Origin: Bacteroidota bacterium
GTDB lineage: Bacteria; Bacteroidota; Bacteroidia; Bacteroidales; VadinHA17
Assembly: GCA_030593185.1 (NCBI GenBank)
Contig: JAUVHQ010000008.1
Span: 1-19,475, forward strand
DNA length: 19,475 nt
Direction: 5' to 3'
Part shown: piece after piece, positions 1-6,868 of the stretch
Numbering within the stretch: position 1 is the stretch's first letter
Layout: every line of letters begins with the position of its first letter
Program-made: the position numbers and the translations under genes
The notes under the pieces: generated by a model
The model's input: the letters and a program-made list of their open reading frames with translations, nothing else
Database searches by the model: none
Told to the model about the DNA's origin: nothing

Positions 1-322
1 ATTTATCTTTCAATATTCTGATAGTTTTCTCAAGGAGACTGGTCTTGCCGGAGCCCGGGGAACTAACCAGGTTAACAGCAAAGATATTTTTTGCTTCGAA
101 ATATCCCCTGTTCCGCTCAGCCAGCAGATCATTCTTCTGAAGAACATTCTGTTCAATTACAATTTCACGACTCACGGAATGGTTTTGATCATGATGATTA
201 TGATCACCATGGGTATGGCTATGAGCTTCCCCTCCATGGGAATGAGTATGTTCTTCATCTTCACCGGGTTTTCTAAAAGTAACATTTTCACCGGGTTGTC
301 CGCATCCACAACTATCACACAT
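1..322 (-). CDS. hypB: Hydrogenase nickel incorporation GTPase HypB (3' part lies outside the window)
   Basis: This is the N-terminal 107 residues of HypB; the frame runs off the left edge. It starts at the ATG complementary to 320-322. The protein opens with MCDSCGCG, the CxxCGC high-affinity nickel site known from E. coli HypB. Residues 25-48 form a histidine-rich stretch with ten His, which in this family stores or buffers nickel. The P-loop SSPGSGKTS lies at about residues 87-95 and belongs to the SIMIBI-class G domain. HypB works with HypA to insert nickel into the large-subunit precursor in the cytoplasm, powered by GTP. It follows hypA after a 102-bp gap, so the two may be co-transcribed. 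A possible -7 box (TAATTTTG, minus strand, 358-365) lies in that gap without a good -33 element. Identity is certain; only completeness is unknown. Confidence 0.95.
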   Translation of the reverse strand, partial: MCDSCGCGQPGENVTFRKPGEDEEHTHSHGGEAHSHTHGDHNHHDQNHSVSREIVIEQNVLQKNDLLAERNRGYFEAKNIFAVNLVSSPGSGKTSLLEKTIRILKDK

Positions 323-424
323 ATTTTTTACTTTTTAGTATCAATACAAATTTGCCTCAAAATTAACTAAAATTATTTTGTGAATTTAATAAACCCAATT
401 TATAAAGCAGGTTTTGCTTATGAT

Positions 425-766
425 TTATTCGACTGTAATTGATTTCAGTTGTATCTCTTTACCAAGAAGAATTTCTTTACCAAACCCTGCACATTTTGGA
501 CATGGAGAGAAATAATCATCCACACTATAAACGTGTCCACATTTCCTGCACTTAGCTTTAGCCTCAATTTCATTAATCTTCCATACTGCTTTTGAGCAAA
601 CGGAATCTTTCACTGCTACTTCAAGAGCAAACTCAAGTGCATCAATTACCACTCCGGATAAAGTTCCTACATCTATCTCAAATTTATCCACGTTATGCGC
701 CTTTTCCTTCTCAGCATTTTCTTCTATCATTTCCACGATATTAACCGCTATCGATAATTCATGCAT
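425..766 (-). CDS. hypA: Hydrogenase nickel metallochaperone HypA
   Basis: This 113-residue protein has normal length for HypA. It begins with MHE, the N-terminal nickel site in which His2 is essential. A zinc-ribbon domain is set by C73, C76, C89 and C92. HypA hands Ni2+ to the hydrogenase large subunit together with the GTPase HypB, encoded just downstream. The start is preceded only by a weak AGAGA, which is usual for Bacteroidota. A sequence matching the -7 box (TATTTTTG on the minus strand, 799-806) lies about 33 bp upstream. HypA and HypB are cut off from the rest of the maturation genes by a plus-strand gene and a long repeat-rich spacer, so they probably have their own promoter. Confidence 0.97.
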   Translation of the reverse strand: MHELSIAVNIVEMIEENAEKEKAHNVDKFEIDVGTLSGVVIDALEFALEVAVKDSVCSKAVWKINEIEAKAKCRKCGHVYSVDDYFSPCPKCAGFGKEILLGKEIQLKSITVE

Positions 767-798
767 ATCATCTCTTTTTGTAAATCACAATCAGTGTA

Positions 799-806
799 CA
801 AAAATA
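799..806 (-). promoter_or_regulatory. Candidate -7 promoter box for hypAB
   Basis: On the minus strand this reads TATTTTTG, an exact match to the Bacteroidota -7 consensus TAnnTTTG. It would give a leader of roughly 25-30 nt before the hypA ATG. No TTTG was found at the usual 19-21 nt upstream spacing, so support is moderate and chance in AT-rich DNA is possible. Confidence 0.3.
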
Positions 807-858
807 ATACTTTTCACTAATAACCCGGTGTCAAGGAAAAAGTAAAAAGCTTGCCACG

Positions 859-897
859 TTTACCCCATGAAATTCTTTTTATTTCATCGGGGTGAAA
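859..897. repeat. Inverted repeat (imperfect hairpin)
   Basis: The arms at 863-873 (CCCCATGAAAT) and 881-892 (ATTTCATCGGGG) pair with one bulged base around a 7-nt T-rich loop. The stem extends outward by A-T, T-G, T-A and T-A pairs. It may be part of a larger structured repeat with the block at 943-1003. It is not followed by a T-run typical of an intrinsic terminator. Confidence 0.5.
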
Positions 898-942
898 TGC
901 GACGCTTGCCGTGCCTGCCCCGCATGGAAGAATGACCGTGTC

Positions 943-1003
943 GGGGTTCACCCTGTGAAACCCCAGCATTGCTGGGAGCAACGAAGTTGCTGTTAAACAG
1001 GGT
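943..1003. repeat. Cloverleaf-like nested inverted repeats
   Basis: Two perfect hairpins sit back to back: CCCAGC-att-GCTGGG (962-976) and AGCAAC-gaa-GTTGCT (977-991). They are enclosed by a third stem, ACCCTGT (950-956) with ACAGGGT (997-1003), making a three-way junction. A competing hairpin, GGGGTTCAC (943-951) with GTGAAACCCC (955-964), overlaps the outer stem and one inner arm, so the two folds exclude each other. This may be an RNA element or a repeat or mobile-element relic. No known family was recognised. Confidence 0.5.
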
Positions 1004-1071
1004 AAAATTTGAGGTACGAAAACATTTCACCGGGGAAGGAGCATATTTCACTGTGGGCAAAAGTGAAGAGA

Positions 1072-1148
1072 ATTATGAGTCGTAAATCGTGAGTCGTGAG
1101 CCGTATATCCTGTATCCTGTATCTTGTATCCTGTATCATGAATCAACA
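1072..1148. repeat. Heptad tandem repeat tract (11 units)
   Basis: Eleven consecutive 7-bp units stay in one register. The first half uses words such as gtcgtga and atcgtga. The second half uses atcctgt (three exact copies, plus atcttgt). The word changes in mid-tract without a shift in phase. The tract is non-coding, since a 7-bp period is not a multiple of three. Confidence 0.8.
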
Positions 1149-1167
1149 ATGTTTGCACGGAACTCTT

Positions 1168-1229
1168 CTCTCTTTGCTCCATGCTCTTTGCTTTCAACAC
1201 CCAGTAACCTGTAACCAGAAACCAGTATT
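1168..1229. repeat. Two further heptad repeat tracts
   Basis: Positions 1168-1195 hold four 7-bp units of the type tgctctt and tgctttc. Positions 1202-1229 hold four units of the type cagtaac, ctgtaac, cagaaac. The second set read on the other strand contains gttactg and gttacag, the same word family as the tracts at 13199 and 14134. Confidence 0.65.
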
Positions 1230-1379
1230 TGGTTTATTAAGTTTTTTTTTGTAAACTCAAAATAGATTTTTATAGTGGATCAGGTCTTATATTATTATTT
1301 CTAACTACTTGATTACTAGTGTTTAATGATCATTTTGTTATATTGAATATTTTTCTGAAAACAAAAATATGGAGGTAAA

Positions 1380-1784
1380 ATGAAAAATTTAATTGCACTC
1401 AGAACAAAATGTCCCCATTGCAAGAAGTCTTTTATGGATCCCTACGATCAAATTAATGGTAAACCCAGCATTAAGGTAGATATTGAAGCAAACGGAAAAA
1501 AAGGAAGGCTCAGATTATGTTCATATTATGACTGTTTTGACCATAAAAGCAGTATTGAACTTCCCAAAGATAAGCCAATTAAGTTTTTTTGTCCACACTG
1601 TAACAAGGAGCTTACGAGTTCCAACAAATGTGAGGAATGTGGAGCCCCTATGATCCCATTTGCACTGGAAAAGGGTGGAAAGGTATATATCTGTTCAAAG
1701 TCTGGATGCAAAAAACACTTTATCTCCTTTCAGGATGTTTCAGATGCATTGCGCAAATTGTATAATGAATTCGGAGATTTCTAG
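1380..1784 (+). CDS. Multi-zinc-ribbon protein of unknown function
   Basis: This 134-residue soluble protein is rich in metal-binding pairs: C11/C14 (CPHC), C47/C52 with H55, C71/C74 (CPHC), C84/C87 (CEEC), and C105/C110 with H113. The pattern suggests two or three zinc ribbons joined by short beta-rich linkers. No signal peptide or membrane segment is visible. The start is firm because GGAGGT lies 4 bp before the ATG, a rare clear Shine-Dalgarno here. The gene lies on the strand opposite to all hyp genes, between hypE (convergent, 29 bp apart) and hypA (divergent). Its place inside a hydrogenase maturation locus hints at a metal-handling, redox or regulatory job, but that is inference from position only. 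I do not recognise the family. Confidence 0.8.
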   Translation: MKNLIALRTKCPHCKKSFMDPYDQINGKPSIKVDIEANGKKGRLRLCSYYDCFDHKSSIELPKDKPIKFFCPHCNKELTSSNKCEECGAPMIPFALEKGGKVYICSKSGCKKHFISFQDVSDALRKLYNEFGDF

Positions 1785-1813
1785 AAAGGTATTGAGCTTT
1801 AAATTATTTTTTC

Positions 1814-2827
1814 TTAGCAAATCCTTGGGAGCTGTTCTCCTGTTAGCATATCAACTAGCCTGGTACCTCCAATAGCTGTTTTCAGTATTACTTTGCCCGG
1901 GTGTTTTTCAGTTATTTCCCCGATAACAGAAGCTTGCTTACCTAAGGTGTTGTGATGCAATTTGTCCAGTACCTTATCCACATCTAATGAATCGACTACC
2001 ATTACAACCTTTCCCTCATTAGCCATATAAAGAGGGTCATATCCGAAAATCTCACAAGCACTTTGCACACTACTTTTCACTGGTATATTCTCTTCGTCAG
2101 CCTCAATACCCAGTCCCCTGGTTTCAGAGAGTTCGCATAAAACAGTTGCAAGACCACCCCTGGTAGCATCGCGCATAAAATGTATACAGGATGAGATACT
2201 GAGAACTGATTGTATCATTTTGTTAAGAGAGGCACAATCAGATTTCAGATTAACACTAAAACTCATATTCTCGCGTGCAGAAAGGATGGCGACACCGTGA
2301 TCTCCAACACTGCCACTTACAATGATTTTATCGCCCGGTGTTATTTTACGCCCGGTACTTATTGAATGATTTTTCCGGGGTAAATAACCCACGCCGGAAG
2401 TATTAATGAATAGTTTATCGCATTTACCTTTATTAACCACCTTGGTATCACCTGTCACAATTTTTACTCCTGCTTTACGTGATTCTTCAGCCATCGTACA
2501 AACTATTTTTTCAAGATCCGTCAGGGAGAAGCCTTCTTCAATAATGAATGAGGCACTCAGATATTGTGGTTTTGCCCCGGATACAGCCAGATCATTAACA
2601 GTACCACATACTGCAAGTTTCCCGATATTTCCACCGGGAAAGAATATTGGATCAACCACATAAGAATCTGTTGTAAAAGCAATCCCTTCATCTGCTCCGG
2701 GAAGACATGCAGAATCAGTCTGTTCGGATAGTATTTTATTGGAAAAATACTTAACAAAAACATCCCTGATAAGGTCGTGGGATAATTTTCCACCACTGCC
2801 ATGCCCAAGTAATATGGTTTTTTCCAT
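1814..2827 (-). CDS. hypE: Hydrogenase maturation protein HypE (carbamoyl dehydratase)
   Basis: HypE uses ATP to dehydrate the carbamoyl group on its own C-terminal cysteine to a thiocyanate, which becomes the cyanide ligands of the NiFe site. The 337-residue protein starts MEKTILLGHGSGGK, has the glycine-rich HGSGG motif at 9-13 and ends exactly with PRIC, the hallmark tail whose Cys337 carries the group. The frame is open upstream to a TTG at 2896. That longer form would overlap hypD and add 23 residues before the conserved N-terminus, so I place the start at the ATG complementary to 2825-2827, 7 bp after the hypD stop. It is the last gene of hypFCDE and ends 29 bp from the convergent zinc-ribbon gene, with no obvious terminator between them. 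Confidence 0.95.
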   Translation of the reverse strand: MEKTILLGHGSGGKLSHDLIRDVFVKYFSNKILSEQTDSACLPGADEGIAFTTDSYVVDPIFFPGGNIGKLAVCGTVNDLAVSGAKPQYLSASFIIEEGFSLTDLEKIVCTMAEESRKAGVKIVTGDTKVVNKGKCDKLFINTSGVGYLPRKNHSISTGRKITPGDKIIVSGSVGDHGVAILSARENMSFSVNLKSDCASLNKMIQSVLSISSCIHFMRDATRGGLATVLCELSETRGLGIEADEENIPVKSSVQSACEIFGYDPLYMANEGKVVMVVDSLDVDKVLDKLHHNTLGKQASVIGEITEKHPGKVILKTAIGGTRLVDMLTGEQLPRIC

Positions 2828-2834
2828 TCTTCTA

Positions 2835-3914
2835 CTATTTATTATACCTGTAATATGCATTGCATGCTCCTTCATTGGAAACCATACATGCTCCAACCGG
2901 GTTTGCAGGTGAGCAAACCTTATTGAATAATTTACAATCAGAAGGTTTTTTAATGCCTTTCAGTATTTCGCCGCATATACAACCTCCGGGTTCAATGGTT
3001 TCTTCAACTTCAACACTCAGCATTTTTTCTGCATCAAACCGTTCATATTTTTCTTTCAGAGCAAACCCACTGTTTTTCAAAACACCCAGTCCTCTCCACC
3101 AATCATCATGAAGCTCAAAAACCTCATTCATAATTCTTTGAGCTTTTACATTACCTTCGGGTGTAACAACTCTTTTATATTGTATTTCCACTTTGGGTGA
3201 GTTGGTTTCATATTGTCTGACAAGCATATAAATAGATTGAATAATATCAACCGGCTCAAAGCCGCTTATAACACAACCAAGACTAAATTTATCAGGGATC
3301 GCTTTATATATGCCTGAGCCTGTTATAGTACTGACATGACCGGGAGCAATATAACCATTCAACTCTACACCCTCATCAATCAGGGCTTCCATAGCAGGAG
3401 GCATAATTTTATGCGAACAATACAAATAGAAATTTTCAAGATTCTCAGCATCTGCTTTTATTATGGCTGCTGCACTGGTTGGGGCGGTTGTTTCGAACCC
3501 AATGCCAAGGAAAATTACTTTTTTATCAGGATTTTTTCTGGCAATATTCAGGGCATCCAGTGTAGAATATACCATCCGAATATCTCTTCCATTTGCTTTC
3601 TCCCTGTCAAGAGATGAGGTAGATCCCGGGATCCTTATCAGGTCACCAAATGAAGTGATTATGACATTATCAAGTCGGCTATAAGCCACAGCTTTGTCAA
3701 TAAACAAATTACTTGTAACACAAACCGGGCAACCAGGTCCGGAAAGCAGTTCGATATTATCAGGGAGAAGTGATGGAATACCAAATTTCTGGATTGCCAT
3801 GGTATGGCCACCACATACCTCCATAAACCTGACATGTTTTTTAGATATGGAACTGATATAATCTACAAATCGGGATACAATTTCTTTATTCCGGAATTCT
3901 GTTAAGTATTTCAT
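2835..3914 (-). CDS. hypD: Hydrogenase maturation protein HypD
   Basis: HypD is the iron-sulfur scaffold that, with HypC, holds the iron atom while CN and CO ligands are attached. The 359-residue protein has normal length. Conserved motifs are MEVCGGHT with C34, and GPGCPVCV with C62 and C65, the redox and iron-handling cysteines equivalent to C41, C69 and C72 of E. coli HypD. The C-terminal region carries the [4Fe-4S] cysteines in GGCICGE, SDCKLF, KVCSP and GACMVSNEGAC. Its ATG overlaps the hypC stop as ATGA (3911-3914), indicating translational coupling with its binding partner. Confidence 0.97.
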   Translation of the reverse strand: MKYLTEFRNKEIVSRFVDYISSISKKHVRFMEVCGGHTMAIQKFGIPSLLPDNIELLSGPGCPVCVTSNLFIDKAVAYSRLDNVIITSFGDLIRIPGSTSSLDREKANGRDIRMVYSTLDALNIARKNPDKKVIFLGIGFETTAPTSAAAIIKADAENLENFYLYCSHKIMPPAMEALIDEGVELNGYIAPGHVSTITGSGIYKAIPDKFSLGCVISGFEPVDIIQSIYMLVRQYETNSPKVEIQYKRVVTPEGNVKAQRIMNEVFELHDDWWRGLGVLKNSGFALKEKYERFDAEKMLSVEVEETIEPGGCICGEILKGIKKPSDCKLFNKVCSPANPVGACMVSNEGACNAYYRYNK

Positions 3915-4165
3915 ATTTTCCTGTTCTGCTCTTCCCGGTCCATTTCCTTATTTATCTCATCCAATTCCTCAAACAATGCAAGGGTTTCAGCTGCATCAGC
4001 AGCGTTGATCTTCTGTAATGCAAATCCGGTATGAAGCAGAACATAATCACCAATCTCAACATCATCAAGCATTTGCAAACTAGCATTTACAATTGTTTCG
4101 CCAACAGCAACCCTGGCTATTTCTCCATTAATTTCAATAATTTTTGCCGGCACACTTAAACACAT
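3911..4165 (-). CDS. hypC: Hydrogenase maturation chaperone HypC
   Basis: HypC is a small OB-fold chaperone. It carries iron through its N-terminal cysteine, forms the HypCD complex and delivers the Fe(CN)2CO group to the large subunit. The 84-residue protein starts MCLSVPAK, with the essential Cys2, and contains the family motif GDYVLLHTGFALQKI. It is preceded by a strong AAGGAGGG Shine-Dalgarno located inside the end of hypF. The gene overlaps hypF by 10 bp and hypD by 4 bp. Only one hypC-like gene was seen in the window, so this copy presumably serves HoxH. Confidence 0.96.
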   Translation of the reverse strand: MCLSVPAKIIEINGEIARVAVGETIVNASLQMLDDVEIGDYVLLHTGFALQKINAADAAETLALFEELDEINKEMDREEQNRKI

Positions 4166-6417
4166 CTTAATTCCCTCCTTTTTGAAGCAATTACCAGTTG
4201 TCCCAGAGCTATTCCACCATCATTTGCAGGGATTGCCCCCGGAGTATACACCTGGAAATTCTCCTTTAATAATTTATTCTCTATTTTCTGAAGTAAATAT
4301 CTGTTTTGAAATGTCCCTCCCGATAAAACCACTTTACTTATACCACTTCTTTGTTTTACATTATTTACTGCGGCAAAAATAATAGAAATAACCGTATTAT
4401 GGAATTTTGTTGAAATTACTCCCTCGTGAATCCCATTAATGATATCATTCACTATCTCTTTTATCATTACATCAACATCAATTGTCTTTCCCATTTCGAA
4501 CGAATAGTAATCAGAACAATTATCATCAATGATAGATTCAAGACGCATCGGAGCTTCAGCATGGAAACCTGAACAGGTACAAACATCCAGAATAGCAGCT
4601 ATTGTATCAAACAGGCGCCCTGAACTGGAAGTTAAAGGACAATTAATATTTTTATCGATCATCCGGATTACATCCTCTGCGTTCTTTTGAACCAGGTTTC
4701 TAACAAAAGGAATATTCAATTTAAAAAGATCTGATCCGTATATTCTATATAAATATGCTACCCCCATCCTCCATGGTTCGAGAGTTGCTTTGTCACCACC
4801 AGGCATTGGAATATACGAGAAATGTGTAACTCTCTCATAATCTGCCAGATCACATATAAAAAATTCGCCACCCCAAATATTGTTATCATCACCAAGACCA
4901 ATTCCATCGAAACCAACTCCTATCACTTTTTCATCAAGGTTATGCTCTGCCATACAGGCAGCAATATGTGCATGGTGATGCTGTACTCTAACAACAGGCA
5001 AGCCAGAATCAACAGCATATTTTGTTGAAAGATACTCAGGGTGAAGGTCACAAACTATTAAAGCAGGATCGACACGAAACAGCTTTTTCTGATTTTCGAT
5101 CGATTCAGAATAAAATTCATAAGTTTCCCAATTTTTTAGGTCTCCTATATACTGGCTCAGAATTGCCTGGTTTCCCTTACCGAGACAAAAAGTATTTACT
5201 AACTCTGCACCACACGCCATAATTCCGTTTACATTCAGGGTTAAATCAACAGGTTCGGGCACATAACCTCTTGACCTTCTTATTGTACGAGGAATGTTAT
5301 TAACCACCAGTTGAACTGAATCATCAACCCTGTTGTATATTTCACGGTTATAGGTCACCAGTGCATCACTCACCGGGAGAAGTTTTTTTGAAGCTTCCCT
5401 GTCTGAGATAATAATTGGTTCATCCAGGATATTTCCACTAGTCAGAACAATAACAGGTGTATTAAGCTTACTAAAAAGAAGGTAGTGAAACGGCATATAT
5501 GGCAACATCGCCCCCACGGTATCAAATCCCATACTAACACTAAATGCAAGGTCTTTTCTGCTTTTCAGAAGAACTATCGGTCGTCTCCACGACTGCAATA
5601 ATTCCTGTTCTTCTGAATTTACCATAGCATATTCCCTGAGTGTCTCTATTCCGTTAAACATCACTGCAAACGGCTTCCCCTCCCTCAGCTTGGATTGTCT
5701 GAGTTGTTTCACTGCTTTTTCGTTTAAAGCATCACAAGCCATAAAATAGCCACCTATTCCCTTAACAGAAACAATCCCGCCGCTGTTTATCACCATTGAT
5801 GTTTTATTAAGAACTTTCTCAAAACTATCTGTTTTCTCATTTTTCGAGATTAGTTCATAGCGTGGTCCGCAGTTCAGACATGCTACAGGTTGAGCATGGA
5901 ACCGGCGATCCATGACATCCATATATTCACCGGCACATACATCGCACATTTGAAAAACGTTCATGGTAGTTTTGTCCCGATCGTATGGCAGATCTTTAAT
6001 TATGGAGAACCTGGGACCACAATTGGTACAATTGATAAAAGGATAATTAATCCGGTGTGGTTGTTTGTTCATATCTCCGAGGCAGGCAGAACAAACTGCT
6101 ATGTCAGGACTCACATCGGTAATTTCATCTGAATCAGATTTACTTTCAACAATAGTGAATTCTTTATAATCTTTTGAATTGATCTGTTTAACATTAACCG
6201 ATTTGATTGTTGAAGCGAGTGGTTTTTTCTTTTCCAGGGAAATTATAAAATTGTCAATATCAGATATGTTACCTCTGGCAATGATTTTAACTCCATCATT
6301 CCGGTTTTCAACACTGCCCTTTATATTAAAATAATGGGCAATCCTGTAAACAAACGGTCTGAATCCTACTCCCTGCACCAGGCCCTTTACTGTTATTTCA
6401 TAGGTTCCATTGTCCAT
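4156..6417 (-). CDS. hypF: Carbamoyltransferase HypF
   Basis: HypF converts carbamoyl phosphate and ATP to carbamoyl-AMP and transfers the carbamoyl group to the HypE tail cysteine. At 753 residues it is full length. In order it has an acylphosphatase domain (VQGVGFRPF, Arg20), two zinc fingers (C109/C112 with C130/C133, and C158/C161 with C180/C183, the latter of each ending NCGPR), a YrdC-like nucleotide-binding domain from about residue 200, and a Kae1-like transferase domain with HHHAH near residue 480 and VLSGGTFQN near residue 700. It is the first gene of the minus-strand hypFCDE operon and diverges from hoxF across a 451-bp spacer. A -7-like box lies about 107 bp upstream of its ATG. 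Confidence 0.97.
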   Translation of the reverse strand: MDNGTYEITVKGLVQGVGFRPFVYRIAHYFNIKGSVENRNDGVKIIARGNISDIDNFIISLEKKKPLASTIKSVNVKQINSKDYKEFTIVESKSDSDEITDVSPDIAVCSACLGDMNKQPHRINYPFINCTNCGPRFSIIKDLPYDRDKTTMNVFQMCDVCAGEYMDVMDRRFHAQPVACLNCGPRYELISKNEKTDSFEKVLNKTSMVINSGGIVSVKGIGGYFMACDALNEKAVKQLRQSKLREGKPFAVMFNGIETLREYAMVNSEEQELLQSWRRPIVLLKSRKDLAFSVSMGFDTVGAMLPYMPFHYLLFSKLNTPVIVLTSGNILDEPIIISDREASKKLLPVSDALVTYNREIYNRVDDSVQLVVNNIPRTIRRSRGYVPEPVDLTLNVNGIMACGAELVNTFCLGKGNQAILSQYIGDLKNWETYEFYSESIENQKKLFRVDPALIVCDLHPEYLSTKYAVDSGLPVVRVQHHHAHIAACMAEHNLDEKVIGVGFDGIGLGDDNNIWGGEFFICDLADYERVTHFSYIPMPGGDKATLEPWRMGVAYLYRIYGSDLFKLNIPFVRNLVQKNAEDVIRMIDKNINCPLTSSSGRLFDTIAAILDVCTCSGFHAEAPMRLESIIDDNCSDYYSFEMGKTIDVDVMIKEIVNDIINGIHEGVISTKFHNTVISIIFAAVNNVKQRSGISKVVLSGGTFQNRYLLQKIENKLLKENFQVYTPGAIPANDGGIALGQLVIASKRRELRCV

Positions 6418-6523
6418 TAGTATGATTAATTAAAAATGTGAAGCTAAATGAATGTATCGTATTTTCAAAAAAAAACCAATAATATGGTTATCGGTTTATG
6501 GGATGGTTAGTTTTAATAGCCTT

Positions 6524-6531
6524 CAAATCTA
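6524..6531 (-). promoter_or_regulatory. Candidate -7 promoter box for hypFCDE
   Basis: The minus strand reads TAGATTTG, an exact match to TAnnTTTG. Eighteen bases upstream is TTTC, three of four bases of the -33 TTTG element at slightly short spacing. It would give a leader of about 100 nt before hypF. Confidence 0.3.
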
Positions 6532-6737
6532 TCTGTGGGCTTAAATACAGAAAGAGTAATCTTCATGCTTATCAACATATTCGATAAGAGATTTAAAAAA
6601 GACTCTTAATTGTATTGATTATTACTAATGATTTTTGTCACTATTATATAAAAATATTGCCAGATTATTCTGTTCATAAAAAAAATATTTACTTAATCGT
6701 CAGCTATATACATCTATTATTATTATTTTTATAACAT

Positions 6738-6758
6738 ATTGCATAAATTGAATGCAAT
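6738..6758. promoter_or_regulatory. Perfect inverted repeat upstream of the hox promoter
   Basis: ATTGCAT and ATGCAAT flank a 7-bp AT spacer and form a symmetrical 21-bp site centred about 75 bp before the expected hox transcription start. Size and position fit a dimeric activator site. The binding protein is unknown. Confidence 0.4.
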
Positions 6759-6786
6759 CTAAATATTCCTGAATTAACATTTGTCA

Positions 6787-6817
6787 TTTGTTTTTAATTA
6801 TTAATGCTGTTATTTTG
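6787..6817 (+). promoter_or_regulatory. Candidate promoter of the hoxFUYHW operon
   Basis: TTTG (6787-6790), 19 bp, then TTATTTTG (6810-6817) matches the Bacteroidota form TTTG-N19-21-TAnnTTTG with one mismatch. It would start transcription about 45 nt before the hoxF ATG. Confidence 0.4.
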
Positions 6818-6868
6818 GCTGTTAATTTTTTTACAACCAGGATAACAATTAATTCAAGCTATTAAATT

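Larger units (their letters stand above)
767..1379. other. 613-bp intergenic spacer with hairpins and heptad repeats
   Basis: This spacer separates the divergent hypA (minus) and the zinc-ribbon gene (plus). It contains no credible ORF. From left to right it holds a candidate hypA promoter box, a GC-richer block of nested inverted repeats (859-1003), three adjacent 7-bp-period repeat tracts (1072-1148, 1168-1195, 1202-1229), and an AT-rich stretch before a clear ribosome binding site (GGAGGT) for the plus-strand gene. The GC-richer block differs in composition from its surroundings and resembles an inserted repeat element. Confidence 0.6.
6418..6868. other. 451-bp divergent control region between hypF and hoxF
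   Basis: This very AT-rich spacer contains no credible ORF. It must hold the promoters of both hydrogenase operons. Visible elements are a candidate hypF -7 box (6524-6531, minus strand), a weak inverted repeat TAAGAG-N12-CTCTTA around 6585-6608, a perfect 7-7-7 inverted repeat (6738-6758), and a candidate hox promoter (6787-6817, plus strand). No heptad repeat occurs here, unlike the other long spacers. Confidence 0.6.

Noticed and set aside
91..370. Plus-strand open frames over hypB
   Set aside because: They are antisense to the His-rich N-terminus of hypB.
1072..1229. Possible CRISPR array
   Set aside because: Units are 7 bp, contiguous, without spacers, and no cas gene is present.
1785..1813. 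Terminator between the zinc-ribbon gene and hypE
   Set aside because: The short spacer is T-rich but has no stem.
2828..2896. Longer hypE form starting at a TTG
   Set aside because: It overlaps hypD by 62 bp and adds residues before the conserved MEKTILLGHGSGG start.
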